Shown here in pieces: positions 9,203-17,994 of a stretch of DNA of 24,668 bases. A model generated the notes under the pieces. It did not search any database. It saw nothing but the letters and a program-made list of their open reading frames with translations, and was not told the DNA's origin. The position numbers and the translations under genes are program-made. The stretch lies in NCBI GenBank assembly GCA_026770585.1, contig MU647910.1, positions 6,686-31,353 of the forward strand, given 5' to 3'. The first letter of the stretch is position 1. Every line of letters begins with the position of its first letter. This DNA comes from Baffinella frigidus. Its lineage: Eukaryota; Cryptophyceae; Cryptomonadales; Baffinellaceae.

Positions 9203-9555
9203 CAGCGTGAGCTCGCCTTCAAAACGACCTGAAGGACATAGGGTCAAATGTTTGGTGACCAGGTATAATTATATGTTTAATAAGGAGTCCTAGCACACCT
9301 CGTACGAAGAATGAATTGTAGAATGACCTTTTTCCACCCCGTGGACACGCGTGTCTTATTACACGGTCACGCGGTACAAGTACATGTGTACACTGTACAC
9401 GAGGCTCGTACCGGTTATTTTCTTCGTATGATACTTGGTGATACGACTCTGGGTAGGTCCCTCGAGATTATCTTCTCTCTCGTGTGACCTCCCCAGAGGC
9501 CACACGACGCGGAGTTCGACCGCTGCGCGCAAGCCCAGCATCTCGAAAGGTAAGG

Positions 9556-9799
9556 ATATTGTACTTTTCGGGTCAGCGCGGATTTTGGGTCGGGGTCGGG
9601 GAGTCGGGAAAAATCGAAAATATCGAAAAAGGGCTCTAGTATTTGTGACATATTATGGTTAGAGGGTGCATCTTGTCATCATATCGATGCATAAGATAGC
9701 ATAAAACTTTAGATTGACGCACCAATTATCGAGATTTTCATTTCCCGACACCCCGACCCGACCTCGAGAAAATCCGCGCTGACCCGAAAAGTACAATAT
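9556..9799. mobile_element. TIR element of 244 bp with 31-bp perfect ends
   Basis: The left end ATATTGTACTTTTCGGGTCA continues to base 9586 and is matched exactly, in reverse complement, by 9769-9799. Beyond the perfect part the arms continue imperfectly through GGGTCGGGGTCGGG and GTCGGGAAA to AATCGA. The interior is AT-rich with GCATAAGATAGCATAAAA and no open frame of note. I find no clear target-site duplication. It is a MITE-like element, about 400 bp before the RWP-RK ATG. Confidence 0.8.
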
Positions 9800-10199
9800 G
9801 CCAAGCAAGTCCCGACCGGGCACGCTTGAGAATCCCGGCGCAGAGCCGCGGGATTCGGCGCCCCCACCGACTGGTGAGGTGGCACGTCCTGACCAAGTCG
9901 TTAAGTCGTTATTTACGCGGTTCGAAAATTTGATGACTCACTCGGTCCTTCTATTCTACGGGCGCATCAAAGAAACGATCCTACGCCGTGGGGTATTTTT
10001 AGGGGGGAAATAACCCTTGCCTACGCTCATCATCTACCCGAGAGCTGGCACCACTTGTTATCTGCATCTTCCTGCCTGTCCGACACGCTTCTCAGAACAC
10101 GACTTCCAGCGCGCGTATCGTCCGCGTCTCCTGGTTCCCGCAGCACCCGCCCTCGCCCTCTTCTGCGGGTACTCCGACCACCACCGCGCTCCGACCGAC

Positions 10200-10706
10200 A
10201 TGCCGAAAAGGGCGCGATCGTGCGTGTTCTTTCCTCGCCGCAAGAAAGGAGAGGATGCGGAGCCTGGACCTTACATCCATGTGAACTACGAGGCACTTGA
10301 AGGCCTCTTCCACCTCCCGCTCAAGGAAGCCGCGCGCGAGCTGGGCCTGTGCCAGACCACCTTTAAAAAGGCTTGCCGAAGCCTCGACCTGGCGCAGTGG
10401 CCGTCGTGGAAGAGACGAAACCAGACCTCTATCACACGGTGGAACGCGCAGGCTGATGGCGTTGATGCCATCAGCCTCGGAACGCTGCTCCAGGAGCCAA
10501 TCGCATGGAGCGACGCATCAGCTTTCTTCGTCTCCGAGGGCCAGCCGACGATGCTGCCGTGCTCCGAAGAGCAGGGCGGCGCGACGCCGCTCGAGGCGGG
10601 CCCGCCCCGGGAGCAGTCGTGCGTCGAGGCGGTGATGGAGTACCTCGCTCTCGAGTGCTCCATCTCAGAAGCGGATGTAGAATCCATGCTCTCGAACAGT
10701 TGGTGA
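10200..10706 (+). CDS. RWP-RK domain protein (divergent core motif)
   Basis: A 168-residue protein counted from the only in-frame ATG; the frame is open upstream to about 10017, so a 5' exon is possible. Residues about 29-75 match the RWP-RK domain: the lead-in YEALEGLFHLPLKEAARELG, then LCQTTFKKACRSL (the CxTxLKKxCR-type helix), then LAQWPSWKRRNQ where canonical members have xRWPxRKxxS. Thus R of RWP is Q, and the RK is read as KR. Basic clusters (KRAR at 3-6, PRRKK at 12-16, KRR at 71-73) suggest nuclear location. RWP-RK proteins are DNA-binding regulators in plants and algae, acting in nitrogen response or gamete and egg-cell programmes. The C-terminal half is acidic and not recognised; it lacks a PB1 domain, so this would be an RKD-like short form. 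The region is GC-rich and contrasts with the surrounding repeats. Whether the altered core still binds DNA is unknown. Confidence 0.72.
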   Translation: MPKRARSCVFFPRRKKGEDAEPGPYIHVNYEALEGLFHLPLKEAARELGLCQTTFKKACRSLDLAQWPSWKRRNQTSITRWNAQADGVDAISLGTLLQEPIAWSDASAFFVSEGQPTMLPCSEEQGGATPLEAGPPREQSCVEAVMEYLALECSISEADVESMLSNSW

Positions 10707-10963
10707 GCTTAGGGGGTGGGGTTCAAACCCTCCAGTGCAGAGGGTACACGTAGTCGGCACATGTACCCTCGAGGTGCTCCGAGGAGAGCTGGGAGGGATA
10801 GTGTGGGGAGGGAAGGTGCTAGTGTAGGGTAGCGTGAAGTGTTCGACAGAGGGTCTAGCGCAGAGCTTGAAATCTTGAACGGAGGTTTGAAGCCTGTGGC
10901 CTCGTGTAAAGAGTAAAGGTGTTTATTTCAATCGACGCCCGCGTGTCTGATGCTAGCTCATGG
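10707..10963. other. Downstream region of the RWP-RK ORF
   Basis: About 260 bases with no supported gene, repeat or fold. CTCCAGTGCAGAGGGTACAC (about 10729) and CATGTACCCTCGAG share a small inverted GGGTAC/GTACCC pair just after the stop. A 3' untranslated role is likely but not demonstrable. Confidence 0.35.
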
Positions 10964-11065
10964 ATCCTTTAGGTCCTTGAGGTTCTTCGAGCTCCCAACA
11001 TAGGCGGACACCGGAACTTATCCTGCAGAAAGGCCATGCTTCCGTTCGGATCACATTCAGGCCCC
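10964..11065 (-). repeat. Dispersed repeat R1, copy b (inverted)
   Basis: Reverse complement of 46-147 over the whole 102 bases, with scattered substitutions (for example a TATCCTGCAG segment against CTCTGCAG). Both copies stand outside the heptamer arrays and within 1 kb of the CAGGGGTACC MITEs. Confidence 0.75.
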
Positions 11066-11127
11066 CCGGTGCAGAAGGACTTCCTCGGAAAGGAATGTCG
11101 GGAGGGAATAGAAGGCGGCCTTCTCCT

Positions 11128-11248
11128 TACAGGGGTACCTCGCTCATAAGAAACGCCCACCCCCCTAGGACTACCACAGGGCCCTAGGCGTAGGCCTACT
11201 GTAGAGTCGTAGGGGGGGGCGGTTTCTTATGAGCGAGGTACCCCTGTA
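11128..11248. mobile_element. Foldback MITE (CAGGGGTACC family), copy E
   Basis: A 121-bp copy with both TIRs intact and TA at both tips. The core has CTAGGACTACCACAGGGCCC and then CCTACTGTAGAGTCGTAGG, the same orientation as the copy at 953-1072. Confidence 0.88.
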
Positions 11249-11443
11249 GCAGCACCCGAGTTCTATCTTCTCCGGATTTCCGGGGATCGTTTCAAGCCCC
11301 TTACCCTGAAATGAATTGCAGTTTGTACCGGAATCGTGTAGATGGACACATCATCGAAGGCCCCGGTGGCTGCTAAGTAGTTGGTTGCCATCTGAGAAAC
11401 TCGTGATTTCCGGCTGACGTAGGACTGAGCACACCGTAGGACC
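11249..11443. other. Spacer between two MITE copies
   Basis: About 195 bases with no open frame, repeat or fold that I can support. Confidence 0.4.
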
Positions 11444-11547
11444 CATAAGAAACGCCCACCCCCTAAGGATCATCATAGGGCCCTAGGCATAGGCCTACTG
11501 TAGGGTCCTAGGGGGGGTTGGTTTCTTATGAGCGAGGTACCCCTGTA
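11444..11547. mobile_element. Foldback MITE (CAGGGGTACC family), copy F, left end truncated
   Basis: The right TIR is complete (GTTTCTTATGAGCGAGGTAC then CCCTGTA), but the left end starts at CATAAGAAAC, so about 16 bases of the left tip are missing; CGTAGGACC precedes the break. Immediately downstream (11548-11615) is a weak second right half (CCTCATTCGCGAGTACCCCC), probably the remnant of another copy. Confidence 0.8.
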
Positions 11548-11816
11548 GGAATGGGCACGCCGTAGGATCCTAGGGCGGTGCGTGTCCTCATTCGCGAGTA
11601 CCCCCTGTGTGCGGGCGGCTATACGTTTGGGTGAGGGCGGGGCTGGGCTGAGAGGGAGACACGACGTAACCAGACGTTGGTGGGCGAGATCTCCTGAAAA
11701 CGCTCCTGTCCCATTCAGATTTGGACCTGAAGCAAGTTCGAGGCGAGACACTCTGCAAACAAGTTACCAGCGCGCGCAGGAGAGCCGGCAGAAGCTGAGC
11801 GAAGCGAAGAGCAGAC

Positions 11817-11945
11817 GCTTCATTTTCACCACATGCACCACCACTACCATCACAACAACAATATCAATCTAGAAGAAGAGCGTTGCGATACCCTTCATCT
11901 TCACCACATGCACCACCACCACACCGATCTCAATCTAGAAGAGAG
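11817..11945 (+). repeat. Tandem repeat, two units of about 60 bases
   Basis: Each unit starts CTTCATxTTCACCACATGCA, followed by CCACCAC, and ends CAATCTAGAAGA. A third TCAATCTAGAAA follows at about 11971, without the His-coding part. Confidence 0.7.
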
Positions 11946-12051
11946 ATTGATAATCTATTGCCAAATGATACTCAATCTAGAAACCAGAGTACCAAGTTGC
12001 GTTGTACCCACCAGTCCTGCCTTGCCAGAACACAGTCTCTGCTCGCGCTAA
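11833..12051 (+). CDS. Possible His-rich exon with a tandem repeat
   Basis: The frame is open from about 11730; the first ATG is at 11833, giving 72 residues. Two tandem units, at 11817-11881 and 11890-11945, both translate in this frame to a His cluster followed by an acidic NLEE segment: HFHHMHHHYHH...INLEEE and HLHHMHHHHTDLNLEE. The repeat has stayed in frame despite differing in length. His clusters can bind metals, but there is no other domain to support a role. Upstream the same frame is Ala/Glu/Arg-rich. It could equally be a non-coding CAC/CAT repeat. Confidence 0.28.
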   Translation: MHHHYHHNNNINLEEERCDTLHLHHMHHHHTDLNLEERLIIYCQMILNLETRVPSCVVPTSPALPEHSLCSR

Positions 12052-12308
12052 GTTCGACGGGCTCTGGGGTTTGGGTGTGTGGTTTGTGGTTTGTGGTTCA
12101 AGCTTTAGGGTTTGGGGTTAAGGGTTTAGAGTTGAAGATTGAGGGTTGAGGCTTGTGGGTTTAGGTTTTAGGGTTGAGGGTTTAGGGTTTAGGGTTGGGG
12201 GTTGGGGGTTTAGTGATTGCGGTTTAGGGTTTAGGGTTTAGGGTTTAGGGTTTAGGGTTCAGGGCCTAGGGTTCAGGGTTTAGGGTTAAGGGTTGAGGGC
12301 TTAGGATT

Positions 12309-12454
12309 TATTGAGACCGACCTTCGCTACCAGATGAGACCCCGCTTAGGAGGGGCGAGGCCGCGCGGCCAAGGCCCAACCACAAGCGAGAGAGAACTTA
12401 CCTTCATTAGTCAACCATTGAGGCTCATCACCTGTCCGACCGAGGCTCACATTT
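12309..12454. other. Non-repetitive insert inside heptamer block 2
   Basis: About 146 bases beginning near TTGAGACCGACC, with GGGGCGAGGCCGCGCGGCC. It interrupts the array cleanly. No gene or terminal repeats seen. Confidence 0.55.
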
Positions 12455-12481
12455 ATGGTTAAGGGTTTAGGGTTTAGGGTT

Positions 12482-12813
12482 NNNNNNNNNNNNNNNNNNN
12501 NNNNNNNNNNNNNNNNNNNNNNNNNNNNNNNNNNNNNNNNNNNNNNNNNNNNNNNNNNNNNNNNNNNNNNNNNNNNNNNNNNNNNNNNNNNNNNNNNNNN
12601 NNNNNNNNNNNNNNNNNNNNNNNNNNNNNNNNNNNNNNNNNNNNNNNNNNNNNNNNNNNNNNNNNNNNNNNNNNNNNNNNNNNNNNNNNNNNNNNNNNNN
12701 NNNNNNNNNNNNNNNNNNNNNNNNNNNNNNNNNNNNNNNNNNNNNNNNNNNNNNNNNNNNNNNNNNNNNNNNNNNNNNNNNNNNNNNNNNNNNNNNNNNN
12801 NNNNNNNNNNNNN
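12482..12813. other. Assembly gap (332 N)
   Basis: A run of N flanked on both sides by heptamer repeat. The true length is probably not known. A continuous open frame across it would be an artefact. Confidence 0.99.
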
Positions 12814-14649
12814 CAGGGTGTAGGGTGTAGGGTGTAGGGTGCAGGGTGTAGGGTGTAGGGTTAGGGTTAGTGTTGCGGTTGCGAGTTTCGGGATTAGGTT
12901 TTAGGGATTAGGGTTTAGGGTTCAGGGTTTAGGGATTAGGGTACAGGGTTTCGGGTTTAGGATTTAGGGTTTGGTGTTGAGGTTGAGGGATGAGGGTTTG
13001 GGTTTCAGGGTTTAGGGTTTAGGGTTCGGGTTTAGGGGCTTAGGGTTTTGGTTTTGGGGTTTGGTGTTCATGGTTTAGGGTGTAAGGTGTAAGGTGTACG
13101 GTGAAGGGTTTAGGGTTCAGGGTTCAAGGTTGAGGGTTGAGGGTTCAGGGTTTAGGGTTGAGGGTTGAGGGTTAAGGGATTAGGACTTAGGGTTTAGCGT
13201 TTAGCGTTCAGGGATTAAGGTTTAAGAATTAGGGTTTAGGGTTTCAGTTTCAGAGTTTCGGGTTTTGGGATGAGGGTTTTGTGTTTGAGAGTTAGGGTTT
13301 GGGGTTTAGGTTTCAGGGTTGAGGTTTTGGGGTTTATTGTTTTTAGTTTAGGGTTTAGGAATTAGGGTTTAGGATTTAGGATTTCGGGTTCAGGGTTCAG
13401 GGTTTAGGGTTTAGGGTTTAGGTTTTAGGGTTTAGGGTTTAGGGTTTAGGTTTTAGTGACCGGGGCTCAGGGCTTAGGGTTCAGGGTTCTGGTTTTTGGT
13501 TTTGGAGTTCAGTGTTTAGGGTGTAGGGCTAAGGGTTAAGAGTTTAGGGTGCAAGGTTCCGGGTTTCGTGTTGAGGGTTGAGAGTTGAGGGTTGAGGGAT
13601 GACTCCAAACGGGAGGGTCTGGAGTTGAGGGTTTAAGGTTTAGGGGTTTGGGTTTAGGGCTTAGGGTTTAGGGTTCAGTGTTCATGGTTCAGGGTTTGGG
13701 GTTTATGGTTTATGGTTCAGAGATTAGGATTCAGAGATTAGGGTGTGGGGTTTAAGTTTTAGGGTTTAGGGTTGTGGGATGGGGTTTTAAGAATTTGTGT
13801 TTAGGGTTTTGGTTTCAGAGTTTAGGGTTGAGGGTTGAGGGTTGAGGAATGGAGGGTTAGGGTTTAGGGTTCAGGGTTCAGGGCATAGGCTTTTGGGTCA
13901 TTGTTTAGGGTTTAAGGTTTAGGGTTTAGGGTTCAGGGTTTAGTTTGAAGGGTTTAGGGTTTAGAGTTTGGGGTTTAGGGTTTAGGATTAAGGGTTCAGG
14001 GTTAGGGGAGTAGGGTTTAGGGTTTAGGGTTTAGGGTTTAGGGGTCAGGGTTTAGGGTTTAGTGTTTAGGGTTTGGGGTTCAGGGTTTAGGGTTCAGGGT
14101 GTACAGTTTAATGTTTAGAGTTGAGGATTGAGGGATTAGGGTTTAAGAATTGTGCTTTAGGGTTTAGGGTTCAGGGTTTCGGGTTCAGGGTTTCGGGTTT
14201 AAGGTTTAAGGTTTAGGGTTCGGGGTTAAGGGTTAGGGTTTAGGGTTTAGGGTTTAGGGTTTAGGGTTTAGGGTTTAGGGTTTAGGGTTTTGGGTTTAAA
14301 TTTTAGTGTTGGGGATGTATGGGTTTGGGTTTAGGGTCAAGGGTTCAGGCTTCAGGGTTTAGAGTTCAGAAATGAGGGTTCAAGGTTGGGGGTTCGGGGT
14401 TGAAGGATTAGGTTTGAGGGATGAGAGTTCAGGGTAAAGGTTTGAGGGCTTGGGTTTTGGGGTTGTGGGGATAGGGGGATAGGGGATAGGGGATAGGGGC
14501 TAGGGTTGAGGGTTTGGGGTTTAGGGTTGAGAGTTTACGGTTTCGTGTGCAGGGTGCAGGGTTGAGGGTTCAGGGCAGTTTTTAGTCACAAAACACCAGT
14601 TTTTACCGGTAATTTGGTGTTTCGCTACACAAAGTACCTGTAAACTCTC

Positions 14650-15100
14650 TCCCGAGTCCCTCTCAGTGAATCTTGAGTCTCTCTGAGTCAATCCTGGGTC
14701 TTTCTGATTGAATCCTGAGTCTTTCTGGGCGAATCCTGAGTTTTTTTGAGTCAATTCTGAGTTTCTCTGACTGAATCCTGAGTCTTTCTGGGTGAATTCT
14801 AAGTCTTTCTGACTAAATCCTGAGTCTTTCTAGATGAATCTTAAGTCTTGCTGGGTGAATCCTGATTCTTTCTAACTGAATCCTGAGTCTTTCTGACTAA
14901 ACCCTGAGTCTTTTGTGGTGAATCCTGAGTCTTTCTGACTAAATCCCAAGTCAGAATTAAGTCAGAAAGACTCAGAATTCAGTCAGAAAGACTCATAAAT
15001 TAGTCAAAAGACTCAGGGTACACTCGGAAGGTCTCCCGGTTCTTCAGGAGGTCTCAGGATTTAGTCAGGAGGTCTCAGAATTTGGTCAACAGGCCTCAGG
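14650..15100. repeat. 21-bp minisatellite with a strand switch
   Basis: From about 14663 to 14945 there are roughly thirteen units of a 21-bp sequence with consensus TGAATCCTGAGTCTTTCTGA plus C (alternating ends GAC/GGG). At about 14950 the orientation flips: AAGTCAGAAAGACTCAGAAT and further units read as the reverse complement to about 15030, then decay into GGAGGTCTCAGGATTTAGTC forms to about 15100. The unit is a multiple of three, so the minus strand stays open for part of it and reads as a heptapeptide (QKDSGFT-like). I regard that as a by-product, because the units vary at coding and silent positions alike. Confidence 0.88.
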
Positions 15101-15194
15101 ATAGCAGGATATTAACCCTCAACCGGACACCCTGATTCCCAAACGCCAAGTCCTGCACCTCGGCCCCGGAGTTCTGTGTTGCACGGCGTGCTAA

Positions 15195-15380
15195 GCCGTC
15201 CTTACTGAATCCTGGGTCGTTCCGACTGAATATTGTGTCGTTCTGACCCAGTCAGGCATCGTCTTGGTCGAGTCCTGAGTTGCCCTGAACGAATCCTGAG
15301 TCGTTTTGATGGAATCCTGGGTCGTCCTGAGTAAATTCTGAGTTGTTCTCACTGAATCCTGAGTCGTCCTGAGTGAATTT
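15195..15380 (+). repeat. Second cluster of the 21-bp minisatellite, GTCG variant
   Basis: Degenerate units of GAATCCTGAGTCGTCCTGAG type in the forward orientation again, separated from the first cluster by about 95 bases of unique sequence. The GTCG in place of GTCT marks a distinct local variant. Confidence 0.75.
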
Positions 15381-15452
15381 TACCAGAAACCTGGGGGCAA
15401 CGTTGGACAGGGTGTTCTACAGATAGTCCAGAACATTTGATCATGATACAAA

Positions 15453-15626
15453 TAGAGCGCTGTGCAGAGAAGTTGGCCACCGAACTATGGGAAAATGGGA
15501 AAATTGGAGCCATTTTGTCCACTTTTGAGAAATTCATGGTACTAATTTTTCAAAAGTTGACAAAATGTCTCCAATTTCTCGATTTTCCATTATTTCCCGT
15601 GGCCAACTTCTCTGCACAGCGCTCTA
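15453..15626. repeat. 174-bp foldback with 28-bp perfect arms
   Basis: The arm at 15453-15480 (TAGAGCGCTGTGCAGAGAAG then TTGGCCAC) is the exact reverse complement of 15599-15626. The interior continues to pair imperfectly (ATTGGAG/CTCCAAT, CATTTTGTC/GACAAAATG, ACTTTTGA/TCAAAAGT), so nearly the whole segment folds into one long hairpin. It could be a foldback transposon or, if transcribed, a small-RNA-type precursor. An open frame spans it (15437-15775) but has no recognisable domain. Confidence 0.85.
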
Positions 15627-15651
15627 GCTATTATTCCACTGAGCTACGGCC
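15616..15651 (-). other. tRNA 5'-half-like sequence (SINE-type A box)
   Basis: On the minus strand, GGCCGTAGCTCAGTGGAATA then ATAGCTAGAGC resembles a tRNA acceptor strand plus D arm, with GCTC/GAGC able to pair and TAGCTCAGTGG fitting a polymerase III A box. There is no matching anticodon stem, TψC arm with B box, or 3' acceptor strand downstream, so it is not a functional tRNA. It overlaps the right arm of the foldback at 15453-15626. It is probably tRNA-derived, as in SINE heads. Confidence 0.5.
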
Positions 15652-15798
15652 ATTTGCGCTTCGTTCGTGGAAGAATTTTGTTTTGACCTTAAAAAAACTG
15701 ATTAAAACCCTGGTTCCCAACACCCCAGCCAGTTTCAGATTTCAACTAAAACCTGGTAGTGATGAGACTGGCTGATGGGTTCTCGTCCACTTCACCAA

Positions 15799-17994
15799 GG
15801 GTTAGGGTTCAGGTTGTAGGGGTTTGAGTTCAGGGTTCAGGGTTTCGGGTTGAGGGTTTAGGGTTTAGGGTTTAGGGTTCAGGATTTAGGGTTTAGGGTT
15901 TAGGGTTTAGGGTTTAGGGTTTAGGGTTTAGGATTTAGGGTTTAGTGATTGGGATTTGAGGTGGAGGGTTCATGGTTGAGGGTTGAGGGTTTGGAATTTA
16001 GGGTTTAGGGTGTAGGGTTAAAGGTTGAGGGTTTAGGGTGCAGGGTTAAGGGTTTCGGGTTTCGGGTAGAGGGTTTCGGGTTGAGGGATGAGGGTTTGGG
16101 GTTTAGGGTTCAGGGTTGAGGATTGAGGGTTTAAGAGTTCGGGTTGAGGGTTTACGGTTTCGGTTTTGGGTTTAAGGGTGTAGGGTGTAGGGTTTAGGTT
16201 TTAGGTTTTAGGGTTTAGGGTTTAGGGTTTAGGGTTTAGGGTTTAGGGTTCTCTAAACCCTACACCCTAACCTCCTAGGTTTAGGGTTTAGGTTTTAGGG
16301 TTTAGGGTTTAGGGTTTTGGATTTGGGGTTACGGTTTTAGGGTTCAGGGTTCAGGGTTTAAGGTTTAGGGTTTGGGGTTGATGGTTGAGGGTTTAGGGTG
16401 TAGGGTTTAGGGTTGAGGGTTTAGTGGTGAGGGTTTAGGGATTAGGGTTTATGAATTAGGGTTTAGGGTTTGGGGTTCAGGGTTTAGGATATAAGGTTTG
16501 GGGTTTGGGGTTTAGGTTTGTTTAAGGTTTGGGGTTTGGGGCTTATGGTTTAGCGGTTAGGATTTAGGGTTCAGGGTTTAGGGTTTAGGGTTTAGGGTTG
16601 ATGGTTTGAGGTTTAGGGGTCAAAGTTTCGGGTTTAGGGTTTAGGGTTTAGGGTTTCGGGTTTAAGGTTTAGGGTTTCGGGTTTCGGGTTTGGGGTTGAG
16701 GATTGAGGGTTCAGGGTTTAGTGTTTAGGGTTTAAGGTGTAGGGTTGATGGTTTCGTATTCAGGTTTTAGGGTTTAGGGTTTCTCTTTTAGGTTTTTCTT
16801 ATTTCTGGTTTCTGTTTTAGGATTCTGGTTTCTTTTTTGCGATTCAGAAGGTTAGGGTGTAGGGTTTAGAGTTTAGGGTTCAGGGTTTAGAGTTCAGGGT
16901 TCAGGTTTAGGGTTTAGGGTTTAGGATTTAGGATTTAGGGTTTAGGGTCTCGGGTTTCGGGTTTCGGGTTTCGGGTTTCGGGTTTAGGATTTAGGATTTA
17001 GGTTTTAGGGTTTAGGGTTTTGAGTTTAGGGTTTAGGGATTATGGTTTGGTATTAGGGTTTAGAGTTTAGGGTTTAGGGTTTAGGTTTTAGAGTTTCGGT
17101 TTGAGGGTTGAGGGTTGAGGGGTTGAGGGTTGAGGGTGGAGGGTTGAGGGTTGAGGGTTGAGGGTTTGGTGTTTACGGTTGAGGGTTCAGTGTGGAAGGT
17201 GTAGAACTTGGGTTTAGGGTTTAGTGTTCAGGGTGCAAGGTTTGGGGTTTAGGGTTTGGGGTTTAGGGTTTTGGTTTTAGGATTTAGGATTTATGGTTGG
17301 GATTTATGATTTAAGAGTTCAGGGTTTAGGGTTTGTGTTTCAGGTTTCAGGGCTCAGAGTTAAGGGTTTGGGGGTAAGGGTTGAGGGATTCAAGTTTTGG
17401 GTTGTTTAGGGTTTCAAGTTTAGGGTTTAGGGGTTGGGGTTGAGGTTTTAGGGTTTAGGGTTTAGGGTTCAGGGTCGGGTACATGATTTCGGGTTTCGGA
17501 TTTGGGGTTGAGGATTGAGGGTTCAGGGTTGAGGGTTCAGGGTTTAAGGTGTAGGGTTGATGTTTTCTTGTTCAGGGTTTAGGGTTTAGGGTTTAGGGTT
17601 TCTTGTTTAATTCAGGAGGTTAGGGTGTAGGGTTAAGAGTTCAGGGTTCATGGTTTAGAGTTTAGGGTTCAGGTTTAGGGTCCAGGTTTAGGGTTTAGGG
17701 GAAAGGTTTTACGGATAAGGGTTTCGATGTTCGGGTTTCGGGTTCCGGGTTTCGGGTTTAGAGTTTAGAGTTTAGGGTTTATGGTTTAGGGTTTAGGGTT
17801 TAGGGATTAACGTTTGGGGTTTGTGTGTAGGTTTTAGAGTTTGGGGGTGAGGGTTGGAGTTGATGGTTGAGAATTGAGGGTTGAGGCTTGAGGGTGGAGT
17901 GTTAAGTGTTGAGCATTTGGCGTTTATGGCTGAAGGTTCAGGGTGTTGGGTGCATAATGTACAGTTTAGGGTTTAGTGTTCAGGGTTTGGGGTG
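15799..17994 (+). repeat. Degenerate telomere-type heptamer block 3
   Basis: About 2.2 kb of the same array. Local variants include TTTCGGG runs (about 16951-16986) and TTGAGGG runs (about 17100-17165). One short stretch at about 16252-16276 carries the repeat on the other strand (CTAAACCCTACACCCTAACC). Two segments near 16750-16860 and 17570-17640 share a TTTCTTGTTT/TTCAGGAGGTTAGGGTGTAG pattern that also occurs near 18940-19025, so the array contains higher-order copies. Confidence 0.94.

Larger units (their letters stand above)
7386..9555. other. Palindrome-rich region without a supported gene
   Basis: The first 25 bases or so (GGCTCGGTGGAAAGTT) match the sequence just before the start of the gene at 22820, so they are probably its 5' untranslated leader or promoter. 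The remainder contains several short open frames (7688-8056, 8188-8670, 8546-8836, 8862-9095) with no recognisable motif; some start on GTG. Features seen are perfect palindromes (7748-7759, 7780-7793, 8063-8074, 8252-8267, 8269-8280), a 19-bp inverted repeat bounding 8423-9202, and a hairpin at 9004-9055. Confidence 0.5.
12065..14577 (+). repeat. Degenerate telomere-type heptamer block 2 (contains an assembly gap)
   Basis: Same degenerate TTTAGGG array as block 1, with G on the + strand. It contains a non-repetitive insert at 12309-12454 and a run of N at 12482-12813. The side after the gap starts with repeated TGTAGGG/CAGGGTG variants, whereas the side before it has TTTAGGG, so the sequence lost in the gap probably crosses a variant boundary. 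Perfect TTTAGGG units run through about 14232-14289. Confidence 0.93.

Noticed and set aside
10017-10199. Upstream extension of the RWP-RK frame
   Set aside because: It is open but starts on TTG with no ATG and shows no domain; I kept the ATG at 10200 and only note a possible earlier exon.
10286-10687. Minus-strand frame of 133 codons opposite the RWP-RK ORF
   Set aside because: It is antisense to the recognised domain in GC-rich DNA, where open antisense frames are expected.
12455-12823. Open frame of 122 codons across the run of N
   Set aside because: It is made of unknown bases joined to heptamer repeat, so it has no coding meaning.
14650-15100. CRISPR array
   Set aside because: The 21-bp units are directly adjacent without spacers, diverged, and change strand, which is a minisatellite.
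15616-15651. Complete tRNA gene
   Set aside because: Only the acceptor 5' strand and D arm are seen; the anticodon stem, TψC arm and 3' acceptor strand are missing.
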